Part shown: positions 35,919-44,959 of the stretch, piece by piece
How the letters are laid out: every line of letters begins with the position of its first letter
Numbering within the stretch: the stretch's first letter is position 1
Assembly: GCA_964419055.1 (NCBI GenBank)
Contig: CAYQNU010000003.1
Location: forward strand, 196,460-260,459
Source: CAYQNU01 sp964419055
GTDB taxonomy: Bacteria > Bacteroidota > Bacteroidia > Flavobacteriales_D > Parvicellaceae
Length of the DNA: 64,000 bases
Reading direction: 5' to 3'
The notes under the pieces: generated by a model
The model's input: only the letters and a program-made list of their open reading frames with translations
What the model was told of the DNA's origin: nothing
Databases searched by the model: none
Program-made: the position numbers and the translations under genes

Positions 35919-36087
35919 AAAATATTTATTCACTTCTAAACGGTTCTGAACTCGGTTAAATAAAGTACCAAAATGATGTGGTTTTTGTTTACCATTTATT
36001 TCCATAATTCTATTAGATCTCTACAAACTATTGTTTGTTTTGTTATGGTGCATAGAATTTAATATGGCAAAAAAAGTGATTTAAAAA

Positions 36088-36119
36088 AAAATCCCTAACG
36101 ATTACTCGAAAGGGATTTT
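36088..36119. terminator. Shared terminator between convergent transcripts
   Basis: The arms AAAATCCCT (36088-36096) and AGGGATTTT (36111-36119), flanked by A runs on one side and T on the other, lie between the carboxylase gene and atpC, whose ends face each other. On the minus strand the hairpin is followed by a long T run, so it is best placed to end atpDC. Confidence 0.85.
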
Positions 36120-36142
36120 AAAAAGATATGATAGATTAAGCT

Positions 36143-36376
36143 TTACTCAGCTAGAATCATAACCTTATTATTCAATACTTCTACTACCCCACCGTTAACT
36201 TCAAATTGTTTTTCCGATCCAGCAGCGGTCAACCTTACTGTTCCTTTTTTCAATGATGAAATAAGTGGCGCGTGGTGATCTAATATACCTAATAGCCCAT
36301 CGCTACCTGGAACCGTTACAGAAGAAGCTTCTCCTTGAAACAATTGTTTATCTGGTGTGATTATTTCTACGTTCAT
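36143..36376 (-). CDS. atpC: ATP synthase epsilon subunit, short form
   Basis: The 77-residue product covers only the N-terminal beta-sandwich (MNVEIITPDKQLFQGEASSVTVPGSDGLLGILDHHAPLIS), which binds the rotor. The C-terminal inhibitory helix hairpin is absent; a short epsilon is usual in Bacteroidota and not a truncation caused by a mutation. It follows atpD by 40 bases. The gene ends 24 bases before the shared terminator. Confidence 0.95.
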   Translation of the reverse strand: MNVEIITPDKQLFQGEASSVTVPGSDGLLGILDHHAPLISSLKKGTVRLTAAGSEKQFEVNGGVVEVLNNKVMILAE

Positions 36377-36416
36377 CTTTATTTATTGTATTGTGAAGTT
36401 TTGAATGTGTGAAATT

Positions 36417-37922
36417 TTATTTAGCAGCAGCAATCATTTTCTCACCTGCTTCAATAACATCCTCGATGGTACCTTTCAAGTTGAAAGCCGCTTCTGGATA
36501 CTTATCAACTTCACCATTCATAATCATATTAAATCCTTTGATGGTATCTTCAATAGAAACCAACACCCCTTTCAATCCTGTAAATTGCTCAGCAACATGG
36601 AAAGGTTGAGATAAGAAACGTTGAACACGTCTTGCTCTAGATACAACTAATTTATCTTCTTCGCTCAACTCATCCATACCTAAGATAGCGATGATGTCTT
36701 GTAATTCTTTATAACGTTGTAAGATGTTTTTAACATTTTGAGCCGTTTCATAATGCTCAGTTCCAATAATTGCTGGTGTTAAAATTCTTGAAGTAGAATC
36801 CAATGGATCTACTGCAGGATAAATTCCTAACTCAGCAATTTTTCTAGACAATACAGTAGTAGCATCTAAGTGAGCAAATGTTGTAGCAGGAGCTGGATCC
36901 GTTAAATCATCTGCAGGTACGTATACCGCTTGAACGGATGTAATAGACCCTTTTTTAGTTGATGTAATACGCTCTTGCATAGCTCCCATTTCTGTAGCTA
37001 ATGTAGGTTGGTAACCTACTGCTGAAGGCATACGACCTAAAAGAGCAGACACCTCAGAACCTGCTTGCGTAAATCTAAAGATGTTATCTACGAAGAAAAG
37101 GATATCTCTTCCTTGTCCGTCTTCACCACCATCACGGAAATATTCAGCCATTGTCAAACCTGACAAAGCCACTCTAGCACGTGCTCCAGGAGGCTCGTTC
37201 ATTTGACCGAACACTAATGTAGCTTGTGATTTTTCTAATTCTACTTTATCAACTACTGATAAATCCCATCCACCTTCTTCCATTGAATGTTTGAAAGCTG
37301 ATCCATAACGAATAATATCAGACTCTAAAAACTCTCTTAATAAATCGTTCCCCTCACGAGTACGCTCACCAACACCAGCAAATACAGAGAATCCTTCGTA
37401 TGCTTTAGCGATATTGTTGATCAACTCTTGAATCAATACGGTTTTACCAACACCAGCACCACCAAACAAACCAATTTTACCACCTTTTGCATAAGGAGCA
37501 ATCAAATCGATAACTTTGATACCTGTAAAAAGTACTTCAGTAGCTGTTGATAAATCTTCAAATTTAGGAGCCATTCTGTGAATAGGCGCTCCACCTTTTT
37601 TATCACAATTAGCAATACCATCAATAGCATCACCAACCACGTTAAACAAACGACCTCTAACTTGCTCGCCAGTAGGCATTGTGATAGGTGCACCTAATGA
37701 AGTAGCTACCATTCCTCTGCTCAAACCATCGGTTGAATCCATAGAAATAGTTCTTACGCTATCTTGACCAATGTGTTTTTGACACTCTAAAATAACGATT
37801 GATCCATCTTGTTTTGTAACAGAAATGGCATCAAGAATGTTAGGTAATGAGCTAGCTCCTTCAAATGTAATATCCACAACTGGACCAATGATTTGGGAGA
37901 TTTTTCCTTTAATTTCAGACAT
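36417..37922 (-). CDS. atpD: ATP synthase beta subunit
   Basis: The beta subunit of F1 carries the catalytic nucleotide sites. The ATG at 37922 (MSEIKGKISQIIGPVVDI) is preferred to the frame's start at 38018, because the promoter (37963-37992) sits in the extension; 501 residues result. The P-loop GGAGVGKTVL, GERTREGNDL, and DELSEEDKLVVSRARR are as expected. In this window atpD and atpC form a separate operon; the other F1Fo genes are not present, as in many Bacteroidota. Confidence 0.98.
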   Translation of the reverse strand: MSEIKGKISQIIGPVVDITFEGASSLPNILDAISVTKQDGSIVILECQKHIGQDSVRTISMDSTDGLSRGMVATSLGAPITMPTGEQVRGRLFNVVGDAIDGIANCDKKGGAPIHRMAPKFEDLSTATEVLFTGIKVIDLIAPYAKGGKIGLFGGAGVGKTVLIQELINNIAKAYEGFSVFAGVGERTREGNDLLREFLESDIIRYGSAFKHSMEEGGWDLSVVDKVELEKSQATLVFGQMNEPPGARARVALSGLTMAEYFRDGGEDGQGRDILFFVDNIFRFTQAGSEVSALLGRMPSAVGYQPTLATEMGAMQERITSTKKGSITSVQAVYVPADDLTDPAPATTFAHLDATTVLSRKIAELGIYPAVDPLDSTSRILTPAIIGTEHYETAQNVKNILQRYKELQDIIAILGMDELSEEDKLVVSRARRVQRFLSQPFHVAEQFTGLKGVLVSIEDTIKGFNMIMNGEVDKYPEAAFNLKGTIEDVIEAGEKMIAAAK

Positions 37923-37962
37923 TATATATGTATTATGAGTTGAACAATTTTGAAATCCGGTG

Positions 37963-37992
37963 CAAAAGTAGAATTTTTTATCCGTTTTCAAA
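37963..37992 (-). promoter_or_regulatory. Promoter of atpDC
   Basis: On the minus strand TTTG (37992-37989), an 18-base spacer and TACTTTTG (37970-37963) closely match the Bacteroidota consensus. The atpD ATG follows about 40 bases later. Confidence 0.8.
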
Positions 37993-38041
37993 CAAGGAAT
38001 TTCATAATTTTTTATCACAAAATAGGAAAATGTTTATCGAT

Positions 38042-38076
38042 TTTGTTCATAACTCAAAACTTATAACCTAAGTTTG
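38042..38076 (+). promoter_or_regulatory. Candidate promoter of ribF
   Basis: TTTG (38042-38045) and TAAGTTTG (38069-38076) are separated by 23 bases, slightly longer than usual. The ribF TTG start follows after 23 bases. No FMN riboswitch-like sequence is seen. Confidence 0.55.
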
Positions 38077-38099
38077 CAGTCTGTTCTTGAATTTTATCA

Positions 38100-39023
38100 T
38101 TGAAAATACACGAAAACATAGAACTTCTTCCTCACATCAAAAATCCCATCGTCACTGTTGGCACTTTTGATGGTGTGCATGTTGGGCATCAAAAAATTAT
38201 TGCACGCATCAATGAAATTGCTCAAAATATTGGCGGTGAAAGTGTTTTGTTGACCTTTAATCCTCACCCTAGATTGGTGCTTTTTCCAGATGATGAAAAC
38301 ATCAAATTGATTACTACTACCGATGAAAAAAATGATATCTTAGCTTCATTAGGATTGAATCACGTCATTTACTTACCTTTCGAAAAAGAATTTTCTCGAC
38401 TTTCGGCTCAAGAATACGTGCGTGATTTTTTAGTGAATAAAATTGGAGTGCACACGATGGTTATTGGTTATGACCATCATTTTGGAAGAAATCGTTTGGG
38501 TAATTTAGCCTTATTGAAAGAACTTTCTACTGTTTATGATTTTCAAGTTGAAGAAATTTCAGCTCTTGCCATTGATGAAATAAACGTAAGTTCTACTAAA
38601 GTTCGAAATTCACTTTTGGAGGGGAATATATCTTTAGCTAATGAATATTTGGGACATCCATTTACCTTAAATGGAGTAGTTATTAAAGGTGAACAAATCG
38701 GCAGAACTATTGGATTTCCTACGGCAAATGTATTTGTTAAGGACACCTATAAGATAATCCCCAAAAGTGGTGTTTACGGTGTTGAAGTAGTTTTTAATAA
38801 GGGACGATTGAAAGGAATGATGAATATTGGTTTTAAACCTACCCTTAATAAAAGCTTGAACGATTTGAGTATCGAAGTTCACATTTTTGATTTTGACCAA
38901 ATGATCTACGACCAACCAATTACAGTTTACCCAAAACATTTTATTAGAGGTGAACAAAAATTCTCCAATATAGAAGCTCTTAAGAATCAACTGGAAATTG
39001 ATAAAATAAATTCCCTAACCTAA
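38100..39023 (+). CDS. ribF: Bifunctional riboflavin kinase / FAD synthetase
   Basis: The N-terminal adenylyltransferase module has PIVTVGTFDGVHVGHQKII (residues 19-34) and the C-terminal riboflavin kinase module has GRTIGFPTANVF with the PTAN motif near residue 205. The 307-residue length is normal. The only plausible start is TTG at 38100; the in-frame stop at 38088 leaves no ATG or GTG. It converts riboflavin to FMN and FAD. Upstream atpD is divergent; a terminator follows the gene. Confidence 0.95.
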   Translation: MKIHENIELLPHIKNPIVTVGTFDGVHVGHQKIIARINEIAQNIGGESVLLTFNPHPRLVLFPDDENIKLITTTDEKNDILASLGLNHVIYLPFEKEFSRLSAQEYVRDFLVNKIGVHTMVIGYDHHFGRNRLGNLALLKELSTVYDFQVEEISALAIDEINVSSTKVRNSLLEGNISLANEYLGHPFTLNGVVIKGEQIGRTIGFPTANVFVKDTYKIIPKSGVYGVEVVFNKGRLKGMMNIGFKPTLNKSLNDLSIEVHIFDFDQMIYDQPITVYPKHFIRGEQKFSNIEALKNQLEIDKINSLT

Positions 39024-39026
39024 AAA

Positions 39027-39058
39027 AATCCATCCCTTTTTATAAAAAGAGATGGATT
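39027..39058. terminator. Shared terminator between convergent ribF and the plug protein
   Basis: AATCCATC (39027-39034) and GATGGATT (39051-39058) are the outer arms, and CTTTTT/AAAAAG adds an inner stem. It lies between two genes whose ends face each other. Confidence 0.85.
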
Positions 39059-39086
39059 ACAGTTTTTATTGGAATTTCAAATAAAC

Positions 39087-39806
39087 TTATTGCTTTCTCA
39101 ACGATTCATAATACAAATCAAAGTAACTTTTAGTTTCTACCGCAATTACACCTCCCATTGTGTCTCCAAATTTAGCAGGCAATCCTCCAGTATAAACCGA
39201 CATACTTTGAATAGAAGCTGATGGAAGTGAAGGAGCTTGTCCAATTATCTTTATTCCATCTACCATATAAATAACATCCCCACTTCTGGAACCTCTAAAA
39301 TAAATTTCTTGACCATCACCAGTCATTGAAACAGCTCCAGTGGTCATAGCTAATTTATTAATATCAAATTTCACAGGTGACATTTTTATTTGATCACTTG
39401 AAATATTAATGCGCGTTCCAGATGCTCCTTTGTCAATAAGAGGAACACGATGTACAATTTTTTTAAATTCATCCAAGGACGTTCCATTTTGAGTTAATTT
39501 AATATCAGAAACAAAATTAGGTTGATCTGCATTAACAATAAATCCAATAACTTGAGCTGAATCAAATTCCATATTTGATATAATAATGTCGTAGGTACCT
39601 GCAGGAAGGGCATTGATGGTGAAATTTCCATCCATATCTGTTGAAGCACCCACCTTATAGCTATTTACCATAACATAAACGTTGGCGTTGATTACCGGCT
39701 CGTTGTCTTTTTCTGAAAGTACTTTTCCTTTGATGGTTCCTAAAGAACTCTGTGCACTAAAGTTGGCAATAAGCAAACTTAAGGCGATAGTTAACATGTG
39801 TTTCAT
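39087..39806 (-). CDS. Carboxypeptidase-like regulatory domain plus TonB receptor plug, no barrel
   Basis: The 239-residue protein has a signal peptide (to about NFSAQ), a CarboxypepD-regulatory-like domain (GTIKGKVLSEKDNEPVINANVYV, GASTDMDGNFTINALPAGTYDIIIS) and then a TonB-dependent-receptor plug-like segment (about residues 140-230: GQEIYFRGSRSGDVIYMVDGIKI, SIQSMSVYTGGLPAKFGDTMGGV). It ends right after the plug, without the 600-residue barrel that SusC-type receptors have. It might interact with a receptor made elsewhere, or with a surface partner, or be a lineage-specific stand-alone protein. Function is inferred only from the domains. Confidence 0.83.
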   Translation of the reverse strand: MKHMLTIALSLLIANFSAQSSLGTIKGKVLSEKDNEPVINANVYVMVNSYKVGASTDMDGNFTINALPAGTYDIIISNMEFDSAQVIGFIVNADQPNFVSDIKLTQNGTSLDEFKKIVHRVPLIDKGASGTRINISSDQIKMSPVKFDINKLAMTTGAVSMTGDGQEIYFRGSRSGDVIYMVDGIKIIGQAPSLPSASIQSMSVYTGGLPAKFGDTMGGVIAVETKSYFDLYYESLRKQ

Positions 39807-39938
39807 AATTTTTATATTTTAAATTGTATGTAGGTAAGATGAAACAAAAAGTACAATTCCATAAATATTATAAAATTAATTTCGTTAACCAACTTTATAC
39901 GTTTTGGTATGAAGCATAAATCTCCTATTTAATGGGAT

Positions 39939-39970
39939 TTTGAATCTAACATTAATTTATAGTACTTTTG
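39939..39970 (+). promoter_or_regulatory. Promoter of the glycosyltransferase gene
   Basis: TTTG (39939-39942), a 20-base spacer and TACTTTTG (39963-39970) match the consensus. The TTG start codon lies 40 bases further on. Confidence 0.75.
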
Positions 39971-40009
39971 TCTTGGTAATGTAACTCCAACATAAAACTA
40001 GAACCTACA

Positions 40010-41146
40010 TTGAATATCGCTATCAATACACGATTATTATTAAAAGACAAACTGGAAGGTATTGGTTGGTTTACCTACGAAATTGTGTCTCGAATGGTAA
40101 AAATGCATCCCGAACATCATTTTTTCTTTATTTTTGATAGACCTTTTCATCCCGATTTTATTTTTGGTGCAAATGTTACACCTATTGTTTTATCCCCTCA
40201 AGCACGACATCCTATACTATATAAAGTATGGTTTGATTTCAGAATCCCCAGTTTACTAAAGAAATACAAAATAGACGTTTTTGTATCGCCAGATGGTTTT
40301 TTAAGTACACGTACAAATGTTCCTCAAATTCCGGTTATTCATGACCTCAATTTTGAACATTACCCAGAGGACTTACCAAAAAAAGATTGCAAGTATTACA
40401 AAAAATACATGCCCTTATTTGCCAAAAAAGCAGCGCATATCATAACTGTTTCGGAATTTTCAAAATTGGACATTCACAATCAATATGGAATCTCCTTAGA
40501 TAAGATTTCGGTGGTTTATAATGCTGTAAACAATGATTTTGCGCCTTTAGAGGTGGAAGCAAAACACATTGTAAGACTACATTATTCCGAAGGAGCTCCA
40601 TTTTTTGTGTACCTAGGAGCATTGCATAAGCGTAAAAATATTGAACGAATGTTGTTGGCTTTTGATCTTTTCAAAACAACTCATCCTTCCTCTATGAAAA
40701 TGGTGATTATTGGAGCAAAGTTGTTCAAGGAAGATTCGATTGAAAAAGTATTCAATCAATTAAAACATAAAGAGGATGTAATTTTTACAGGTAGATTACC
40801 CAAATCCGAATTGGTTAATGTAGTAGCTGCTGCCGAAGCTATGGTTTACGTTTCGTACTTTGAAGGATTTGGTATTCCAATAATAGAAGCCATGAAAAGT
40901 GGAGTGTCTGTAATTACCAGCAATGTTACCAGTATGCCTGAAGTAGCAGGAGATGCCGCTCTTTTGGTTGACCCATTTTCAGTAGAGGAAATAGCAAAAG
41001 GTATGCAACAAGTGGCAACAACAGATAAGAAAGAATGGATTGAAAAAGGAAGAATTCGCGCACAACACTTTAACTGGAACGCTTCAGCAGAAGCAGTATG
41101 GAATATAATTGAACAAATAGCTGAAAAGACTAAAATTCGTCCTTAA
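40010..41146 (+). CDS. Glycosyltransferase family 4
   Basis: This GT-B enzyme (378 residues) has the N-terminal KDKLEGIGWFTYEIV acceptor part and the C-terminal sugar-nucleotide site: FVYLGALHKRKNIERML, GRLPKSELVNVVAAAEAMVYVS, and YFEGFGIPIIEAMKSG, the EX7E-type motif, then SNVTSMPEVAGDAALLVDP. Its sugar and acceptor cannot be told. The start is TTG at 40010; the nearest in-frame upstream stop is 39977-39979 and no ATG follows it. It ends next to the convergent nucleoside transporter gene, without space between the stops. Confidence 0.92.
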   Translation: MNIAINTRLLLKDKLEGIGWFTYEIVSRMVKMHPEHHFFFIFDRPFHPDFIFGANVTPIVLSPQARHPILYKVWFDFRIPSLLKKYKIDVFVSPDGFLSTRTNVPQIPVIHDLNFEHYPEDLPKKDCKYYKKYMPLFAKKAAHIITVSEFSKLDIHNQYGISLDKISVVYNAVNNDFAPLEVEAKHIVRLHYSEGAPFFVYLGALHKRKNIERMLLAFDLFKTTHPSSMKMVIIGAKLFKEDSIEKVFNQLKHKEDVIFTGRLPKSELVNVVAAAEAMVYVSYFEGFGIPIIEAMKSGVSVITSNVTSMPEVAGDAALLVDPFSVEEIAKGMQQVATTDKKEWIEKGRIRAQHFNWNASAEAVWNIIEQIAEKTKIRP

Positions 41147-42973
41147 TTAATACATCATTCCTACGACCACAGCAGTAAAAATACAAGCTAACGTTCCTCC
41201 TAATAAAGCAAGCAGACCCAATTGAGAAAGCAATCCTTTACGAGTTGGCATTAGAGCGCCTATTCCACCTATTTGAATACCGATAGAGGCGAAATTCGCA
41301 AATCCACACAACATATATGTGCTGATGATTACTGAACGATCAGATATTAATCCCGCATTTTTTAATTCTCCTAAACGTGGATAAGCAATAAATTCATTCA
41401 ACACTGTTTTGGTGCCTAATAGCTCACCTACATACAAAGAATCTTTCCATTCTACACCCATCATCCATACCACAGGTCTACAAAGATTTCCTAAAATATA
41501 TTCAAATGATAAAGAGGTGTAAACACCACCAGCAGCAATTTGTTTATTCAATCCGGTCCATTCCCCAATTTTTTCAAGACCACCATTACCTAAAGCCATT
41601 AAAGCAGTAAAAACAAGCAACATGGCACCCACATTCACAGCTAATTTTAAACCATCAGTCGTTCCATTTGATATGGCTTCCAAAGCATTTACCCCAATTT
41701 TATCTTTTGATATGCTTAAATCTTCATTAATCTTTTCTTTTTCGGGAACCAATATTTTAGCTGCAATAATAGCAGCGGGAGCAGAGATAATAGAAGCGGT
41801 TAACAAATGCTTAGCAAAAAATGCACGTTCTTCAGGAGAATCACCTCCCAAAAAACCAACATATGCAGCTAAAACACCACCTGCTATGGTAGCCATTCCG
41901 CCCGTCATTAAACACATGATTTCAGATTTAGTCATCCCTAATAGGTAAGGTTTAACCAAAAGGGGTGCTTCTGTTTGACCCAAAAAAACATTTCCCGCAG
42001 CTGCTAGGCTTTCAGCACCCGATAAGCGCATAAATTTTTTCATTACCCAAGCAAAAACATAAACCACTTTTTGTAATATCCCCCAATAATAAAACAAACT
42101 TACCAGAGCAGAAAAGAAAATGATGGTAGGTAATACTTTTACGGCAAAAGTAATCAAAGGTCCTTGAACTTCATCAGTACCCATTTGTTTAAATAAAAAA
42201 TTGATTCCTGAATCTGTAAATCCTATGACAGCTACAAAACCTTGGCTAATAACATCAAAAATAGTTTCTACTAAGGGGAATTTTAATACCAAAATAGCAA
42301 TTACAATTTGCAAAACCATTCCTTTAGCTACTAAATTCCAATCAATAGCCCTTCTGTCAATACTGAATATCCAAGCTATAAATAAGAAAAAGGCCAAGCC
42401 CAATATGCCTCTTACTATATTAACAAAAGAGATGCTGGCTTCTTTAATTTCAACTTTCTTATAAGTAAAGATGCCCATATCATTTTGATACAACTGTAGT
42501 TCACTAGATGTGTGTTTTAGAACGGAGAATTGAATATCAATTGGCGCAACAGTACTAACACCGTTTTTTGTCTCTACTATTTTTTTCCCATATTCCGTAT
42601 GAATAATACTGGCATCTCCATTTTCATCCACTTTAACAAAGGTAGAGTCAATAAAATAAGGTGTATTTGGGTCAACAAAAATGATTTTAAAGGTACTAGA
42701 ATCTTCATTTTCTATCCACTCTCCTTTAATCTTTATGGTATTGATTGAAATACTGTTGTCTACAAATTCTTTTTTATCTGAAGATTCATTTATGATAAGG
42801 AAAAGTTCGGTGGAATCGTGGAAATTTTGTACCGCTCCTGTTTCAAGGTCTGTTAAACTGGATAATTGCCATTTCCCTTGATATTTGGATACTTTTTTTT
42901 CATCGCAAGAAGTAATGAAAAATATCGAGAAGATTAAAATCGCTAACGATACTATTAATTTTATTGATTTCAA
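41147..42973 (-). CDS. Concentrative nucleoside transporter with N-terminal lipocalin-like lipoprotein domain
   Basis: The C-terminal part (about residues 190-608) is a CNT/NupC-family sodium- or proton-coupled nucleoside carrier: GQTEAPLLVKPYL, KSEIMCLMTGGMATIAGGVLA, SLSFEYILGNLCRPVVWMMG, TVLNEFIAYPRLGEL and ISTYMLCGFANFASIGIQIGG. Ordinary carriers have about 400 residues. The first 190 are an extra module: a lipoprotein-like signal peptide (FFITSC, C23) and a soluble lipocalin-like part (KYQGKWQLSSLTDLETG, KIKGEWIENEDSSTFKIIF). The extra domain would sit outside the inner membrane. The start is TTG at 42973; the frame is open upstream without an ATG. Confidence 0.88.
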   Translation of the reverse strand: MKSIKLIVSLAILIFSIFFITSCDEKKVSKYQGKWQLSSLTDLETGAVQNFHDSTELFLIINESSDKKEFVDNSISINTIKIKGEWIENEDSSTFKIIFVDPNTPYFIDSTFVKVDENGDASIIHTEYGKKIVETKNGVSTVAPIDIQFSVLKHTSSELQLYQNDMGIFTYKKVEIKEASISFVNIVRGILGLAFFLFIAWIFSIDRRAIDWNLVAKGMVLQIVIAILVLKFPLVETIFDVISQGFVAVIGFTDSGINFLFKQMGTDEVQGPLITFAVKVLPTIIFFSALVSLFYYWGILQKVVYVFAWVMKKFMRLSGAESLAAAGNVFLGQTEAPLLVKPYLLGMTKSEIMCLMTGGMATIAGGVLAAYVGFLGGDSPEERAFFAKHLLTASIISAPAAIIAAKILVPEKEKINEDLSISKDKIGVNALEAISNGTTDGLKLAVNVGAMLLVFTALMALGNGGLEKIGEWTGLNKQIAAGGVYTSLSFEYILGNLCRPVVWMMGVEWKDSLYVGELLGTKTVLNEFIAYPRLGELKNAGLISDRSVIISTYMLCGFANFASIGIQIGGIGALMPTRKGLLSQLGLLALLGGTLACIFTAVVVGMMY

Positions 42974-43014
42974 GTAGTGCAGTTTTTTAGGGTAATTAAT
43001 ATTAAATAAATGAG

Positions 43015-43605
43015 TTAATTACTCTGTCTACGATTAATTTCATCTCTTATTTTAGAAGCAATTTCATAATCTTCATTTTCCAACGCTTCTTGTAATTGAT
43101 TATTTAATTCTTCCATTGTAAAACGATGCGAAATATTTTCTTCCATTTCCTCTTCTTCACTCGTTTCACTTTCTGTGCTTTCGTCTGTATTTTCATCATC
43201 GAGTAAAATCCCTGCACTACCTAATACAAATTCATAGGTATAAATGGGACAATTAAATCGTACAGCCAAAGCTATAGCATCTGATGTACGTGAATCTATT
43301 TCTATTTCCTCATCATCACGCTCGCATACCAATCGAGAAAAGAAAATACCTTCTACTAGATTGTATATGATTACTTCCGAAACATTTATTTTAAATTCAT
43401 CCGCAAAATTTTTGAACAAATCGTGGGTCAAAGGCCTACTTGGACGCATTTTTTCTAATTCTATAGCAATGGCTTGTGCTTCAAATCCACCAATAATTAT
43501 GGGTAATCTTCTTTTACCATTTGCCTCTCCCAACACTAATGCATACGCTCCCGACTGTGTTTGACTGTAGGATAAACCTACGATATCAAGTTTAATTTTC
43601 TCCAT
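43015..43605 (-). CDS. Bifunctional nuclease (DUF151) with UVR motif
   Basis: The first 130 residues are the bifunctional nuclease domain (MEKIKLDIVGLSYSQTQSGAYALVLG, RRLPIIIGGFEAQAIAIELE, EIDSRTSDAIALAVRFNCPIY). After an acidic linker (SETSEEEEMEEN) comes a UvrB/UvrC-type motif (about 165-190, ALENEDYEIASKIRDEI). This two-part form is typical of Bacteroidota. The family has DNase and RNase activity in studied plants and bacteria; its biological role is unclear. It lies 41 bases upstream of the transporter gene on the same strand. Confidence 0.9.
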   Translation of the reverse strand: MEKIKLDIVGLSYSQTQSGAYALVLGEANGKRRLPIIIGGFEAQAIAIELEKMRPSRPLTHDLFKNFADEFKINVSEVIIYNLVEGIFFSRLVCERDDEEIEIDSRTSDAIALAVRFNCPIYTYEFVLGSAGILLDDENTDESTESETSEEEEMEENISHRFTMEELNNQLQEALENEDYEIASKIRDEINRRQSN

Positions 43606-43944
43606 TTCTTGCTTTGCTTAAGTACACTCTTTTACCTTTTTTTCAAAAATTGAAAAAACCACCACGAAAATAATAAAAAAACTATTACCACCGCTTTTTG
43701 TCAATCTCCTATGTTAATTAATTAATCAACATTATTTCTAATTTGTGAATAAGTATGACTCACAAACACTTTATAAAGTATAATGAGGCCAAAAAAAAAC
43801 CAATAAGTTGAAGAATAATTTCAACACTAAATATTACTTTTTTAATCTGCCTGTAACAAAATTAAGATCCAGTCGTCTTACTGCAAAAGGCCTTCAAATT
43901 CAATAATACTGGAAACATATAAAAAACTTTAATAATTAAACATT
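43606..43944. other. 339-base intergenic region between divergent genes
   Basis: This AT-rich stretch lies between the nuclease gene and the plus-strand barrel gene. A small hairpin-forming stretch (GTTGAA/TTCAAC near 43808-43829) and long A runs are present. I see no strong promoter, RNA gene or ORF. Confidence 0.5.
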
Positions 43945-44826
43945 ATGGAAACAAATTACTTCAACTACAAAAAAATAGCATTATTTACCAGTGCTTTTTT
44001 CGCTCTTTATTCTTGGTCAGATTTTACTGCTCAAACAGAGGCATCTTTCGAAGATAAAAATTCAAAAACAATTTCCGATGATACCACAAAAATTAAAATT
44101 GGTAACATCACTATTATCATTGACAATGGTGATTCAACAAAAATCTCTGAAGACGATTTTAATTTCGAGGAGGAAGAAGAAGATGACGAAAGTTCCATTG
44201 GTTTGACGGGTTTGATGAATGTGGGCATGAATGGCTGGTTAACTGCCGATAATCAAACTGCTTTTCCTTCAGCATATAATAATATGGCTGTCAATTATTC
44301 TAAATCAAGATTATTTGGTTTTGATTTTATGCTCAAAGGCTTAGATTTATTTAATAAACATCTATATGTTTCGCCAGGTATTGGTGTTAGTTGGAATAAT
44401 TATCATTTTAATGAAAAAATAACTATGTCAACCGGACCTGACACCCTAGTATTTATGTCAGATACCATTACCAATTTTACCAAATATAAGTTTAGAACAA
44501 CCTATTTGTCTGTACCGTTGGTAATCGGAACCCGAATTGGTAATGTAAACGAAAAGCATCTTGATTTTCACGCAGGTATTATTGGAAGTTTCAATGTGAA
44601 CAGCGTAATTAAGCAAAAATACAACGTTGACGGAACCAATAATAAAGATAAAATTAATGATGATTTTAATGTGAATCCATTCAAATTAGAGGCCATAGCG
44701 CGATTATCTTTTGGTGCTTTTGGATTGTATGGTAAATATTCATTTACTGAACAATTTCAGCCCAACAAAACCCAAGCAGTTTATCCCTTTTCTATAGGTG
44801 TAACCTTTGGAAACATAGGAGGATAG
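43945..44826 (+). CDS. Outer-membrane beta-barrel protein (PorT-like family)
   Basis: The 293-residue protein has an N-terminal hydrophobic signal (about residues 10-30), then an unusual acidic linker (FNFEEEEEDDESS, about 72-85) and a barrel part (SKSRLFGFDFMLKGLDLF, HLYVSPGIGVSWNNYHF, YLSVPLVIGTRIG, AGIIGSFNVNS) ending in PFSIGVTFGNIGG, as in small PorT/OMP_b-brl_2 barrels. The acidic tract would face the periplasm. Substrate or partner unknown. A strong terminator follows 94 bases later. Confidence 0.82.
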   Translation: METNYFNYKKIALFTSAFFALYSWSDFTAQTEASFEDKNSKTISDDTTKIKIGNITIIIDNGDSTKISEDDFNFEEEEEDDESSIGLTGLMNVGMNGWLTADNQTAFPSAYNNMAVNYSKSRLFGFDFMLKGLDLFNKHLYVSPGIGVSWNNYHFNEKITMSTGPDTLVFMSDTITNFTKYKFRTTYLSVPLVIGTRIGNVNEKHLDFHAGIIGSFNVNSVIKQKYNVDGTNNKDKINDDFNVNPFKLEAIARLSFGAFGLYGKYSFTEQFQPNKTQAVYPFSIGVTFGNIGG

Positions 44827-44919
44827 AGACAATATATTCGTGTAAAACGACACCCTACTTAGAGCGAAATTTTAGCAAATTCTCTAGGTTTAAATTTTAA
44901 GGTTGGTTAAGTGAAAAAT

Positions 44920-44959
44920 CGGCAATGAGATAAAAAATAATCTCGTTGCCGTTTTTTTT
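44920..44959 (+). terminator. Intrinsic terminator of the barrel gene
   Basis: The arms CGGCAATGAGA (44920-44930) and TCTCGTTGCCG (44941-44951), with one G-U pair in RNA, are followed by a run of eight T. Confidence 0.93.

Noticed and set aside
36143..36376. AtpC looks truncated at 77 residues
   Set aside because: The short form lacking the C-terminal helices is normal in Bacteroidota.
38000..38099. A possible FMN riboswitch before ribF
   Set aside because: The conserved RFN element sequence is not present; only a promoter-like pair is seen.
43244..43564. 106-residue frame on the plus strand
   Set aside because: It is antisense to the DUF151 nuclease, whose motifs are conserved.
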